From: Gonatopus flavifemur
Lineage: Eukaryota > Arthropoda > Insecta > Hymenoptera > Dryinidae
Length of the DNA: 64,000 nt
NCBI GenBank assembly: GCA_018340375.1
Contig: JAFFJZ010000048.1
Coordinates: 1,426,001-1,490,000 of the forward strand
Direction of reading: 5' to 3'
A program made the position numbers and the translations under genes. Each line of letters opens with the position of its first letter. Within the stretch, counting starts at the first letter, position 1. Shown here piece after piece: positions 1 to 13,700 of this stretch. The notes below the pieces were generated by a model. The model searched no databases, was not told the DNA's origin, and worked only from the letters and a program-made list of their open reading frames with translations.

Positions 1-1368
1 TCAAAATTAGACATTTCTAAGTGAATCCTCGTGTGAGAAGAACGTTAAACTACATCTAAGATGTACATAATTCATAATAAGCTCATCTTTATACATTGAT
101 TATTTCAATCTAGCTATTTTTCATGCGATTTCGTTACAAGATTAACGAACAATCAAAATTTCATGATAAACACTTCGCACGGTATACGGAAATCAACGTG
201 GTCAAGTTACAATTTAAGATTAGAATGTTAATACAATTGATATTGGATTGTTGTATCTGGGATGTTACAAAATTCTTTAGTAAATCTTGCCAACGATTGT
301 TCCTTTCGGCGCATTTCCTGCAGTAATCTATCACAATGAAAGATACTAATCACTATCTACAATTAGTCGAACTTAAATTTGAGATATACAATATTCAAAA
401 ATTTAGCATCGGTCCATGCTAATGGATATTTAATGCGAACGAATATTGCCCCTCTTTTTCTCAAGTAATTCTAATAATATTCACATTTATAATTACATAA
501 ATTCTATTTGAAATAAATGTACAACAGAGAAAAGTGTTCGAGATTTAGAAAATATCACAAAAATAATGAATCATCTGCACTTCTTTGCTCATTTCGCAGT
601 TTGAAAACTTATATGGGGATTTATAATTAATTATTATCCAGCTTTAACAATGCTCTAAAATTTCGTAACTGATCATCGTTACTGGAGTATTCGAAAAGTA
701 TGAAAGTACGAGGGTCGAAGAAACGGTATACGTCAACTTCATCAGTCTGAATTTTTTAACTTGCATTCAATAGAATTATCATATTGATTTCAGGTCAAAG
801 AGAGGAAAAAACTTCAAAACTTGATATCCCTACGTTAGAATATTCGATAGAAAATTCATTCTACCGTTCTACAAATGGGATGAGTACTTTCATAATGGAC
901 CGTTGTACTCGATCGTGGTAACTATACGACCAGAGGGGGCAGAGTATTATTTTCTTAAATAGGAGGGGAATCGAATCGTAAGAACGATAAGAGACGCATG
1001 CAGTTCCAACTAAACAAAACGACATTGTAATCGAAGTATGTACAAACAACAAATCAATCGTTCAATTGAATCTCACTTTATAACAATCTGTTCGCTTTGT
1101 TTGGTTATTAACATAAATAATAATAATACTCTCAGCGGTCGTTCGTGATACGTTAGTGGGACGAGTTTCTTACACCTATATAGGCGTCGAATTGAAACAG
1201 TGAACACAGTAAACACAGTCAACACTTGAATTCTCATTCGAATGGTAATAAAAAATATAACGCATAACATAATGTTTCACTTCGGAAACTGAAATTTCAA
1301 AAGAAAATTCAGAAACATATTTTCATCCGCAGATACGAAATATGTTAAAATCGAATGATTCCCTACCA
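1..1368. other. 3' flank of the CBF-beta gene
   Basis: AT-rich sequence downstream (minus strand) of the CBF-beta stop codon. It must hold the 3' UTR and polyadenylation site, but I see no AATAAA in the sense strand close to the stop; an ATTAAA variant about 940 bases beyond the stop (near 428-433) is too weak to call. No gene, RNA or repeat was recognised. The short open frames here lack any recognisable protein character. Confidence 0.5.
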
Positions 1369-1746
1369 TTAGTAGGCGCGTAATCTAACTTCCATTTCGG
1401 AATCTTGTCGATGAGTGAGATGAGCTTCGACGGCCCCGCCAGCGCCCGTGGTGCCTCCCGCCACATGATGACCGTGCAAACCGTGATGATGATGGTGTTG
1501 ATGGTGATGATGGTGATTCAAATGCGGTGGTTGAGCCGCGCCGCTTCTGTAAACCCTCTGTTTCTCCTCGAATTCCCTCAAACGTTGATTATAACGCTCC
1601 AATTGTTCTCGAAGACGAGAGTCTTCTTCGGCGGCCCTTTCCTCATCGTATTCCAAACATCCCAGACCATCCAACCTATCGAGATCGATCCAACCTCGCC
1701 ACCTGACACACACGCCGTTCATGATCAAGTGCGACCTTAAATGTAC
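1369..1746 (-). CDS. CBF-beta coding exon 3 (last)
   Basis: Reads VHLRSHLIMNGVCVRWRGW... to EMEVRLRAY and a TAA stop at 1369-1371. The acceptor is ...TTTGCAACAG before GTACAT at 1746, and the join to exon 2 is phase 0. It encodes the last beta strands and C-terminal helix of the core, then a charged helix and a low-complexity tail with runs of His and Gly. The His codons are mostly CAT and CAC mixed, so the run is not a pure triplet repeat. Local GC is far above the intron, as expected of a coding exon. Confidence 0.93.
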   Translation of the reverse strand, partial: VHLRSHLIMNGVCVRWRGWIDLDRLDGLGCLEYDEERAAEEDSRLREQLERYNQRLREFEEKQRVYRSGAAQPPHLNHHHHHQHHHHHGLHGHHVAGGTTGAGGAVEAHLTHRQDSEMEVRLRAY

Positions 1747-4700
1747 CTGTTGCAAACAAAGAGAAACATTCGTTTAATCAACTTATAAAGAAATTCTACC
1801 ACAGTTTGTACATTAAAACTATTCCAAAGTTCAAATCCGAATCACGAGTTCTTGCAAATAGAACAATTTTCAGAATTATAATTTCCCCTCGTTCTCGTCC
1901 GAGTATAAAAGAACAACAAGAAAACTTGACGAGTTTCAATCTTCTCTCACGGCCTGAACCTTCTTATTATTTTTATGCCTAGCATAAAACGAAACCGCAA
2001 ACGGTTCTTATATTTTTGTAAGAGAACGATTGCACAGATTGGATGCTATACAAGCTTGCTCTTTCTCTTTCTCTCTCTTCCTCTCTTCCTCACGGTTGCA
2101 GGAAAGATGAAATTGCGAGGTCGATCTTGGATGCCGGAGATGATGAACTCTCGAAATTCAATCTCCCGCGTGTATATACTTTACTCTCTTGTTTTTTCCC
2201 TTTCGCGTTGGATGGGAAAAAGTATTCAGAATATTGATATGTCGTGATATTTTTGTAACAATCTATATTCGATACACGTGAAGAATCTCGTGGAGCTTCT
2301 TCTCAAACGTTATGAATCAAAATAAAGAATTTTTCTACGAAAAGAGACGAACGAGTCAGGGCTTTTTCGAAAGGAACAACGAAACGGGCAATTATCTCTC
2401 TCGGGTCAGACGTATCGTTCAAGAGGGTTATTTTATTTCCTGGCAAATGGCCTGGTTTCCGGTTCCCTTGACGCTATATTCCATCCATAAGCTGTTACGA
2501 AACTCTCAAATCGAGGTTGAACGAAAAATCAACTTTGAAAACAGGTGGCATTAGTTGAGAAATTTTTCCTTTTGTTTCCCACTGTATATGATATACATTG
2601 TTTTTAAAGGATTCAAGTTCTTGATAATTAAACATGCGTATGTAAGTTCTATTAGCATGAAATTAATAGGCGTTTGACAACGGCTATTTGAAAACAAGAC
2701 TCTACTCTTCCGTTGAATATTCTTGGAAACATCACGATAATGTCATGGATCATTTAATTCAATTTCGATTCAATGAATTATAAGTATTCTAATTCCAGGT
2801 TTCATAATTACATAGATTGAATAATATTGTATTCATATCGATGCACGGTTGAATGACGTAAACGATCGAAGGGAAAACCCGTCGAAGCATCAATGAACGT
2901 GCAATATTCATGACACGTCGTCTATACTTGATTTACGCACTTTTCAAATTCTCCATTCGCTCCACAAGTTGGTTGTATAACATTCATAGTTTATGACACG
3001 AATAGATCGAAATATCTCGTCAAATCTACAAAAGAAGATTTATAAAATGATTATCGTGCTTTTTCTCATTTCTATTAATTTCAGTATAATTGTTATTTGT
3101 TTCTTGAAAAAATATTGAAAGAATTCCTATTTTTCAAACCAAAGTATGAAACTTCTATAAGAATATTCAAATCCATGTGTTTATGTATATTCTATTTGCA
3201 TATGATTTTAAAATTCTCTACTTTCCATCGCTTCCTCGTAAACCTCCTCCTCCTCGAAGAAGTCCTTTATGAAGAAGACATATGACGTACGTGAGGAGAA
3301 TTCTACTTGAGGAATCACCATTTAGCAGCGTTCACAGGTTTTTCAGTACTCACGATACCGAATCAAAGATCAAAGCATGAATTCGCAAAATCCTGCTATG
3401 AAAATATTCCTTTTTCCTGCGAATAATGTATATTTGATTTTGTTCTCAAGGTAAACGCACTAAAGATCAACGTCGTAAGATCAGCTCATGACAAAAGGGA
3501 GTTGGAAAACCGGCTTACGTTGGCATCGATGTAATAAGATCTCAAACTTGAAACCACTGTGTTGTATGGAGCAAATAGATACCCATCGAGTATCTATTCC
3601 ACGTTTGAACGATCGTCTAATACACGCGTTACGCGTATATCAATTACATTTCATTCCGAGGAATAAAAATTGCTTGCCCGTGTAGAAAAAAACCAAGTAT
3701 GGCTTGCACAGAAAAAAAGTATCTCTTTGAATTTACAAAATTGTTATTCGAATAGGTTCAAATAAATATTCCTTTAACTAGAATGAATATTTTTTTATAC
3801 AAACAAATTTGTTATTCAAATGATGGACTAAAAAATGAATTCTCTCAGATGTACAAAATATTTATTTCTGTCAAAGAAATATCTATTTGGACTAGGGCTG
3901 CCAACCGTCCGGATTTCCCCGGATTTGTCCTAGTTTTGAGGGCGTCCGGGGAACGTCCGGGCGGGCTCTTCAACATTGTCCGGGTTTTCCAATGCTGAAA
4001 AGGGATGCTTATTGGGATATCTTCCGTTCTTATAATGCGATCATTATGAAATTCTTACCGCGATTATGTGTTGGGTCGATAGTGGTCTTCCCAAACAGCA
4101 CATATGATTGAAAACTGTCGAAAAATGTTTCCACAGTTTTCAACTGATTGGCATAAAACTCATATTGGACCACTATTAGATCATAAGTAGAACGTGGTAA
4201 CGTGGTAAAATATGCTCGAATGCTACTTGGACAGAAACGAGGGAGCTTTGTGCCTATCAATTGGCAGAGTTTTTTTCTTTGAACTTCCCTGAATTTTCAT
4301 GCAACTTTTTTGAAAAATTCAATGTACAATTTTCTCCCATTCACCTGTCTCCAAATCTGTCTGAAACCCCTAATGCCCCTAAAATTTTGAATCGACATTT
4401 TTCCTCAGTGTGTTGCTTTAAATTTTCTTGACTTCCTCTGAATCTTTTTGGAAACTTTAACGCACATTTATTCTCGATACACCTCTCTGTGAATCTCTCT
4501 GACACTCCTTGAATGCTTCTGAAATATTGGACCAGAAGTTTCACTCAATTTACTGCTGCTCTTTAAATTCGTCTGAATCCTGAATGACTGGAATGAACCA
4601 TTCAGACAACTTCAACGCGCAATTCTTTTCAATCCACTTGTCTCTGAATCTCTCTGAAACTTTTGTCAGGAATTTTATTCAATTTACTGCTGTCTGAATT

Positions 4701-7700
4701 TTCCAGGATTCCTCCGTATCTTCCTGAATCTCTCTGAACTTCTCTGAAACATGGAATTTCGCAGAGAGATTCAGAGAGATTTTTTTCCAGGGTAATCAGT
4801 GAACTGCTTCCTCCAATTTACGATTATCTCATTATTGATTGAAGCCCGAGGCAAGCATTATTCAGCATTGCACCATTCTAATCAATGATTTAACCAATGG
4901 TTCAAAAAATTCACAAATAAATTGAGTCCGCACTGTTTTCTACACTCAATTTCCACCAAAAGCACACAACCCAATGAACACACACATGTTATTTCAACGT
5001 TGAAAGAACGTTATATTGTCAAACGGACGTCAGTCGTTGGTTTCATAACGTTGATTTTTAGTTGAAATTTGATAGGGAAATAGACGACCAGGAATGACGT
5101 TTTGATGACGTGTAATTTGAACTAATATTCAAAAATAACCATGAAACGACGTCCTCAAAAAACGTGTTTTCAACGGGTTCGAACCAGGCGTTTAAAATGT
5201 GTTTATAACACCTTGTGTTTGAACTTCAATTGAAGATATTCTGCTAAAAATGTCCAACGAACCCAAACAATGGTTAAAATTTCAACAAAGAGCAAGATAG
5301 TAAATAGTGTGGCATACTTTCCAAATTCTGTCATACTCAGAAATACTATTGTTCTCGATATTGAATGAGAAGTTTTCAAAATAATTTGTTGGCTTCAATT
5401 CATGTTTTAGAACCATCATTAGGACACGTCAATATTTAACGTCTTTTAAACGATGTTCAAACCGTTGATATGACGTTATTTTATGGTTGAAAAACACTGG
5501 GAATGTAACATTTTCCTCAGAGTATGCAAATCGTTTCACATTTCAGTCATTGACGAACGATTTTTGTTCTCCTTCTCCTCTTTTCATTCTTTTGTTCGAT
5601 AGGAACAAAGAATTAAAAATAATAGCAGCACTGGACGGGTCCATTACTAAGGTAATAAAGGAATGCGGAACGTAACGGGGTAACACGCCTACCAAAAACA
5701 GAAACAAAGTGACGAAATAGCCGGTCATTTGTCTTAGGACATTTCTCACTTTGTTTTTCTCCCTTTTTTGTTGCCCCCTGTACCCGATTGACCGAAATAA
5801 CCCTTCTTGTTTAGTAGACGATGACTTTTCATCGCCCCTCAAAAGACCGTCTCGTTTTATTAATTTTTTTTCATTTTTTTTCCTTGACGCAGGATGCAAA
5901 TCAGAAGGTCGAATTGGGCGTAGAGAAAGGGTTACGGCGACTCGATTCAACGTACACGTTCTTACAAACCTTGCTACAGTTTAAATATCGTAGACTATTG
6001 TGCAACGATAATGGATCCCGCCCATATTAACGTTCGGTTAAAAGGAAAGAAAAATTCTTCTCGGTTGTTTTTTTTTCTCTTCCTTCTTGTTTCTCTCTTC
6101 ACACGGTTATATATATTTTATGATGTGTTCTCTTTTTCTCCGACGCTGTCGCGTGAGAACTGTGACGACGAACGCGAGGAACGAGCAAAACGTGATCATT
6201 AATTTACGCGTGATACAATTTTTCGGTTCGTTTCGTACGACTTAATAGATTCGTGTAGCTGTTGTTTTTTTATGCTTAATTTCAGATTTCTCTCATTACG
6301 TTATAGATCATGAAAAATTACATAAGGCTGAGTTTTATAATTCCCTTGTAGCACAAAACGTGCGTCAAACATTCTGAGAATGTTTGCAGGACATTTAAAT
6401 ATTCTAAGAACGTTCGGGGAATATTTGACGCACATTGGTGTTACTTGGGTTGTTTCCACTACAGGATGATAGTGTTTTCGTTGTCCATGTGAAAATTGCT
6501 GAGGTTGTACACACGGCCCTGTACTGGGAATGATATGATCGCCAAATCTTGACAAAAATGACAGTGGAAATACAAAGAACAAGGAAAACTTGCCTAAGGG
6601 TTTCTATGCCATACGTGTAATTCACAATTACGTGTACGAGAAAGAAACTTGGTTACTATTTCCCTATCGGAATTTATTCAGATCAATCAGTAAAATCAAC
6701 GTCAAAGCACTTATCGATCGTATTTTATAGGAACACTGTGAGAAATTTCCATGCATCGTGAAAGTAAAAATCCTATCATTGGTTCGTAATGTTCCTATAC
6801 ATTCATGGCAAAAAAATTCCATATTGCCTCAGGATCGAACCCAGGTCGTTCGGTTCGGGAGCGAGTACGCTACAACTTGAGCTGTGGCGTGGCTCTGGTT
6901 GTCATTGAGAACTTCCAAGTATTGAGACAGTAAGAGTGATGAAAATCTCCTATTTCTTTGTCGGAAAATTCCGATGCATGCCGGATTTTAGATAATAGTG
7001 TAAGGAAAATTCATATACATGTAATGGAATATCTATTCCCTATACCCGGTTGGGAATATTCACATCTTCTCGTGCAGAGAAATTCCGATTATTTTGTACA
7101 ATGAACTGTGTACGTGTCAATCAAATTTTCCTTATATTATCATGAATGGGAATGAATCAACGGTTATTTATAAATCAAATTTGCATAGAATCGAACTTGG
7201 ACACTCGACTGAAAACCATCAATCTCAATCACTCCGGTGGAAGACGTTCAATGGATTCCACTGACCGATACAATGAACTTTGCAACAGTGAGTCATCATT
7301 AAAACTCATTTCCAAACCAATTCGAATGAATTCTCGTAGAAAAGTTTTCCCTGTTCATTTCCATAAACTTGCAAAAATTCCATATTCACTCACAGAAAGG
7401 ATTTCTTGAAATGAGAAAATTTTTCTTGTCGCTGGGACAAAATTCATTTTTTTCTTGAGCCTAGAAAATTTGACTTGATTAAAAAAAAAATGAGTTTTCT
7501 CATTTCAAGAAATCCTTTCTGTGAGTGTTATTTTCCATACCCAATCAGAAAAATCGGAATATAATGCCAATGTATACAACGGGTGCAGTACAGTGCCAGT
7601 ATTGGGTCTTCAACACTTGGCCAACACGTACGGGATCAGTACCGGAAACATAGAAATACAGTACTATGCCTGTACTGATAAACCAGTACTGAGAGTACAA

Positions 7701-10700
7701 TGCTGGCCAGGTACTGATCCAGTACAGGCACTGCACTGATTGCGAATAATAGTCTTGGTACTCGATCCCCAGTACAGAAGAGCGTTATCATCCCATACAA
7801 ATGCCAGTACCTTGCCAGTCTTGGAAAGTACTGCTGCAGTACTGCGCCTGTTGTAAATTTCTGGTTGGGTATTTGAAGAAAAAATGGCAGAACGAATAGT
7901 GAAAATTTGTATGGATCAGGAAAACTTTCCTAAGGGTTCGAATGTTGACCACTGTAGCAAAGTTTGTTTGTCCGTAAATCTCATTATTCAATAGACTTTT
8001 GCAAACAAAATAACAAAGTTATCGCTTTCAACTTGATATATGTTATATCTTCAAAACAAGAGCACCTTTTATATGAATTTTAATGAGCTAATCTCAAAGC
8101 ATATCCCATTCAATGTAAAATGTTGGAGAATAAGTTACTCAGAGGAGTGATTAAATGCCTTATGCCTTCGTCTTTAGTAACCTGTCTGAATTTTTCTGAA
8201 CCCCTGAAAACAGCTTTGTCGTTTATTATTGCTGTTATTTAAATAATTGTGTAATGAACTCTTAGGAAAGTTTTCCTCGTCCATGCAAAATTTCCTCATT
8301 CTTTTCCCTACTTTTTCCTCTAAACATGGAAAAGAACATGGGAATTTTGCAAGTTTATGGGAATGAACAAGGAAAACTTTTCTACGGGAAACAATTCAAC
8401 ACGCGTAGCAACAGTCAAATAACAACCGACGATTGAGATTTATTTTGATATTGCCCCGTTCAAAAGACGAAGATAATGCATTACTACACAGAGAAAAGTT
8501 TATATTAAAGATTACTATATTTTTATGGTACTCGTGGGATATATTTTATTATGAGGCTCAGAACTATATTTATTTCGAATTAGTACATATTTATCTTCAT
8601 CCTCACGAGAGAGTATGATGGATGCTCGTATACTTATGGTTCATAACGACATAATCAAGTATATCCCAAAAGTACAATATAAATATGCTAATATCTAATA
8701 TAAAATTTTTACTGTGTACGAGGGAAGATTTATTATTTGACAAATGAATTATCATTCTACGAATGAACGAATGGCACAATGAAAAATAATATGTACACGG
8801 AGAAAAAAAATTTGGCTATTTCAACGAATCCGTCTTCGTTGAATGGATTGAATAACCTAACAATAATTCGCTGTGTTCACGAATCCCAAGAGAACATGAA
8901 GGTTCAAGTCACCTTCAACAAAGGTCTGTTCAACCTCCGGACGTTTGAAGGTCCATTGACCATTCCATGAACGTGAATTTACATACAATGGACGTAAATT
9001 GAATTCAGAAAGTTTGCGTTTTCTTGGGGAATTGGTTCGATTCAATTATCAGTCTTTCGCTAGTCTTGTGGAGCTTGTTTTGCTAAAATAATTAATTGCC
9101 GTTCATTTTGGCAAACTTGCTTGCTGTCCATATAATAACAAGCGAATTCCGTAGAAACAGCAAAATTGTTGCGACTCCAGCGAATTCTTTTTCTCCGTGT
9201 ATACTAATTCAAACGGTAAATCGTTAGATATTTAATTTTGCGAAAATGAATGCTAGTGTACGGAAAATTATTAGCAATCATCAATCAATTAAGAATCGTG
9301 GAATGATCGGTGATCCGTATAATCTTGAATTGTTTACCGTGCAGAAAAAGCTCATTAGATTTTCAATCAATAAACGCGACAAACTGAAAAAAAAACTTAT
9401 AATGAAAGGAAAGAAATAAAAAAGAACTGTAAATGAAATATGTCGACGTGCGATGAGGAAAATAGCACGTTGCATTTTTCTCACGAAGACTAGTACAAAC
9501 TAGCATGTTCCATATTCAAGTTCCCGGGTGGAAATTTCTCCCGGGCTCAGACCTGGGCCAGGTTTATAATTCCTACTTGAAAAGTGGCCCCAACTTGGAA
9601 TTTTACGCTTTTCAATCTAGGCTCCATCCCGAGCAAGCGTTATATCAGCACTCGCTAGGCCCTTACAAGTTCCCCGCTAGCCACTAGACTCTTTCTAGCC
9701 CTTGGCTAGATTCTCGCGAGGCCCTAGACAGTTCTATGGATGACGTTGCCGGAGATAATAGTATCAGATATCCAGGCAAAACAATGTTACCCAACTCGGA
9801 GCCTATGAGGGCTATGAAATATTCCTTGAATATACTGGTGACCCTCACTGAGACCCACATGGGCCGTGGTTAGACAACCTTTTATTGGATACCTAAGATA
9901 TACCCCTAGAGGGCCAGGGTCTACCTTAGGATGCTCAGAATTAATTTGCACACGAGTTGAAAACGATCACGTTTTACACTCCACCGCAAACAGTAGCACA
10001 TCTCGAACTTCACGGTAGCAAGTAGCATTTTTCAGCTCTTAAAAATTGTTCATCAGCTCCAAAAGAGAGTATGATTGAAACCCATATCATATGAGCACTG
10101 AAAAAATTAACCCTTTTAATGCACACGTGGATGATTCTAGCCATCATTTCAGATAGTGAAAGTAGTTCAAAGAATCTGTCAAAATTGATGAACACTCTAT
10201 CAAGTGTGTAGAACAAATTCATGTACTGAGAATGAGGCACCGTTTCAATCAAGATTGTACACGGAGAGAAAGGAATTCGCTGTGGCAGCGAAATCTACTT
10301 TTTCTGGGTTCCTTTTGCCAGAGCAGCAAATTTTTTGCTGTGACAGCAAACTATTTGCTGTTCCAGCAATCGTGTTAGCTGCGACAGCGAATTTTTAGCT
10401 GTAGCAGCAAAAAATGTTTGCTATCCCAGCAAAATTTGTTTGCTATTCTGTATATAATACTGAAAATTTGCTGGCGGAACAAACATTTTTTGCTGCCACA
10501 GCTAAAAAATTGCTGTCGTAGCTAACACGATTGCTGTTATAGCAAATTTTTAGCTAGGTCAGCAAAAAATTTTGCTATTTTATATATAATACCTCGATTT
10601 GCTGCATCAGCAAATTTTTTCTCTCCGTGTATGGTTTAGAAATTGAAAGTGTACGGTGAAATCATAAGAACTGTGGGATAATTTTGGATTCCGGTCTAAG

Positions 10701-13700
10701 ATAAGTTATGCGATAAATGTGTTATTTCAATCAGTTTCAATCGTGGCTGCAGATGAGTTATGCTACTTTTCGCCACCAAAACCGAAACGTGCTCTTCTGC
10801 GTGGTCAAAAAGCTCGAAGTCCTTGGTTTATAACGCGCATCGATGTAATGCTTAACATTCCTAATGACAGCTATTTTATAAATAGCAACACTGAATTCAA
10901 GTGTTTTCGATTGTCCTATAATTTGTTTATATCTGTGGGTAATAAAAATTCATAATCCGGTCACTGTTGCTTCAAGTTAAATTCACTTCAAATGCCCAAT
11001 ACTTGAATAGAAACATTTATCAACACCTTGGGGTACCACAGAAAGCATATCATGTCTAAAATTTATTGATTTTCGACAAGAAAGTTGTTGAAGTGGGAGT
11101 AAGGTTGAGAATAATCACTAATTTATTGAAAGAACTTTGAAACAATTCACAAAAAATATACTGAAATTCTGAAAAAACAAGTGGTGGATCGAAAAGACAA
11201 GAAAACTGTACACTTTTCTATCACATTCTGCGACGAAAAAGTCTAGTATATCTAACCAAAGCTGATTACAAATTTTCAAATTGACTACATCCAGAACATT
11301 ATTCAAGATTCAATGAGATTTGACAAAATTAAATGACTTTTTTTTCAACTAGGGTCTTCCAGGACATCTCCCACTGAGCTTCCATAAAAAAGTGGGACAT
11401 TTCAAAAAAAAAAGTAGGACAACCCGGAAAAAAGGTAAATAACTCCCAAAATAGAAATAAAACATTTATATGAAGAAATTTTATGACAGAATTACGAAAT
11501 TAACAAAAAATATAAAATAAAATCGATCACCATAGTTTTATTAAATGTTACATCTATATCGCGTTTATTAAAATAAAAATTTGCAATTATCATAGATTAT
11601 TTTCTTCAATAATCTAATAGAATTAATAGAAATTTTGATAGAAAATATATTTTAAAAAATAAGCAACAATTATAAAATCGTTTTTTTTTCAATTCTCTTG
11701 TTAATCAAATTCTTCAAATTTTTTTCATCAGTCCAAAATATCCAATTTTGTTACTTTGGCATGTGAAAAAAGTAATGCCGTTCAAAAGTTCATCAAACAC
11801 ATTGAAAATTAGGGGTGTGCGGGTACCCGAGTCATCGGGTTTTTATCGGGTCGGGTCGGGTCGAGTACCCGTCGGGTCGGGTTTTTCAATTACCCGAGTT
11901 TTTCGGGTACCCGATTACATTCGGGTAATTCAAATATAGTAAACGTTTTCCTCAGCAGGAAATATTGTGACAGCAACTCGATCAAGATTGCTGACAAAAC
12001 ATGTGGAAGAGTTGTGCTCCCTCCATTCAAATTTAAAAATATGAAAAAAGAATGATATTTATAAGAAGAATATTTATTTTCATTGATACTCAAGATTCTA
12101 TATTGTGGTTACTAAATAAGAAAATGGATAATATATTATTTATGAGATATAAATGTGATTATATTTTTTAATTGAATTAAAAAATAAATATAAACATTCC
12201 ATGAAGCAATTTGGAGATTTCTTAATGCGCTGCATAATCAATTACATGGAGTAACAACCCTAATAGACTTGTAGTGAATATGGAATTCTTCATATTAGAA
12301 TTGAATTCATATGAAATCCCCTTATCCCTACAATCGCTCAAAACAATTTGTCCTTAAAATATCAACGGCAATGGCAACTTCGAATAGAAGTTGAAAATAT
12401 TAAATTCAAGCGATTTTATTATATTCGGGTACCCGACTTGGAAAACCCGATTTAATCGGGTACCCGACCCGACCCGACCCGAAAAGAAATACAAATACCC
12501 GAACCCGACCCGACCCAATAAAAAGTGCTACCCGCACACCCCTATTGAAAATATTGAAACTTCGCAACATTTGTGATTTTTCTCTAGTTCAGTATTTCAT
12601 TCGTTATTTGATTAACTGGTTTGAATGAGAATCATGTTTATTGTGAATTGTCAATTTGACGTTTTGTGCACATACAAATATGATGTCTGCAAAAAATCGT
12701 TGATTTGATATTTCAACTGAGTTGACGTGCTACTTCATGTATTGCACTTTCTCAGATAATAATTAAATTGAAAAATTATCAACAAATAATCACATTGTCT
12801 GATCTCATGAACCTTCAATCATAGCATTACGGAAAGCAGGATCAATTGTGGTCTTATTAATCAGAACTATTTCTTCAAATTCTTAGTTAGATTTCACTCT
12901 TTGAGGGTGATAGTCTGAGGTGTGAAGTTGGACTCCTTAGATCACTTCGATTTGGAAGGGAATTTTTCACTTTTGAAGAGGAATTTCCCTCGAAACAGTT
13001 GAAAATATCACTCAAACTGGACAAGCTCACTTCTGAAATTTGATGGAGTGGAGCCATAGACTTCTTATTCTTTCAAATTTAGAGAGTGATCACGTATTTC
13101 AATCATTCACCAAAATAAATGTAGCGACTGTAATCAACAACTACAGCAATTATCCGGTATATAGTCGAAAATCAATTATTCAAATAGCTGTTATAACCAA
13201 CTTTTCGTGTGATTGTCTGGTTTGAACTTTGAAATCAACATCATAAAATTACTGACTCGTAAATTTTGCATTCGAATACAAGTCCAAGAACCCATTGATT
13301 TCTGTTGTAACATTACGATGGAAGACCTATGTATTTTTATAAGACTCATGTCTATCGTTTTTCATAGTGGAATCCTAACGGAAACTCTGTTTTTATCGTA
13401 TTCTATCAAAAACGCACAATACAAAATCAGCATGTTCGGTTTATACCAACTGAAAAAATTTTCAAAATTATATGTAATTATAATTCAGATAAAATTATAT
13501 GTAGTTTATATGTAAATTACATTGCTTTAAAAATCAATTATATATAATTATTCATCATTTTTTCATTGTTGAGTTCAGAGTATGGAAGTTTAATGTTTTC
13601 TATCGATGACTATCGTGAAATCTTGGCATAGTAGAAAATTTTTATCCAATTCACATGTTCTCTGATTTTCTACATTTTTACCAATTCTTAACAATTCGTC

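Larger units (their letters stand above)
7333..7936. mobile_element. CTCGTAGAAAAG...CCTAAGGG MITE split by two nested insertions
   Basis: Outer element of the 130-bp CTTAGAAAAGTTTTCC family (CCC/GGG group), flanked by TT. Its two halves (7333-7386 and 7872-7936) are separated by a 141-bp palindromic element at 7387-7527 and a 330-bp element at 7540-7869, so both were inserted later. Confidence 0.8.

Noticed and set aside
1405..1740. 111-codon open frame on the plus strand
   Set aside because: It is antisense to CBF-beta exon 3; the openness follows from the coding strand.
5543..5950. 135-codon open frame, minus strand
   Set aside because: Low-complexity Lys/Arg-rich reading of pyrimidine-rich intron sequence.
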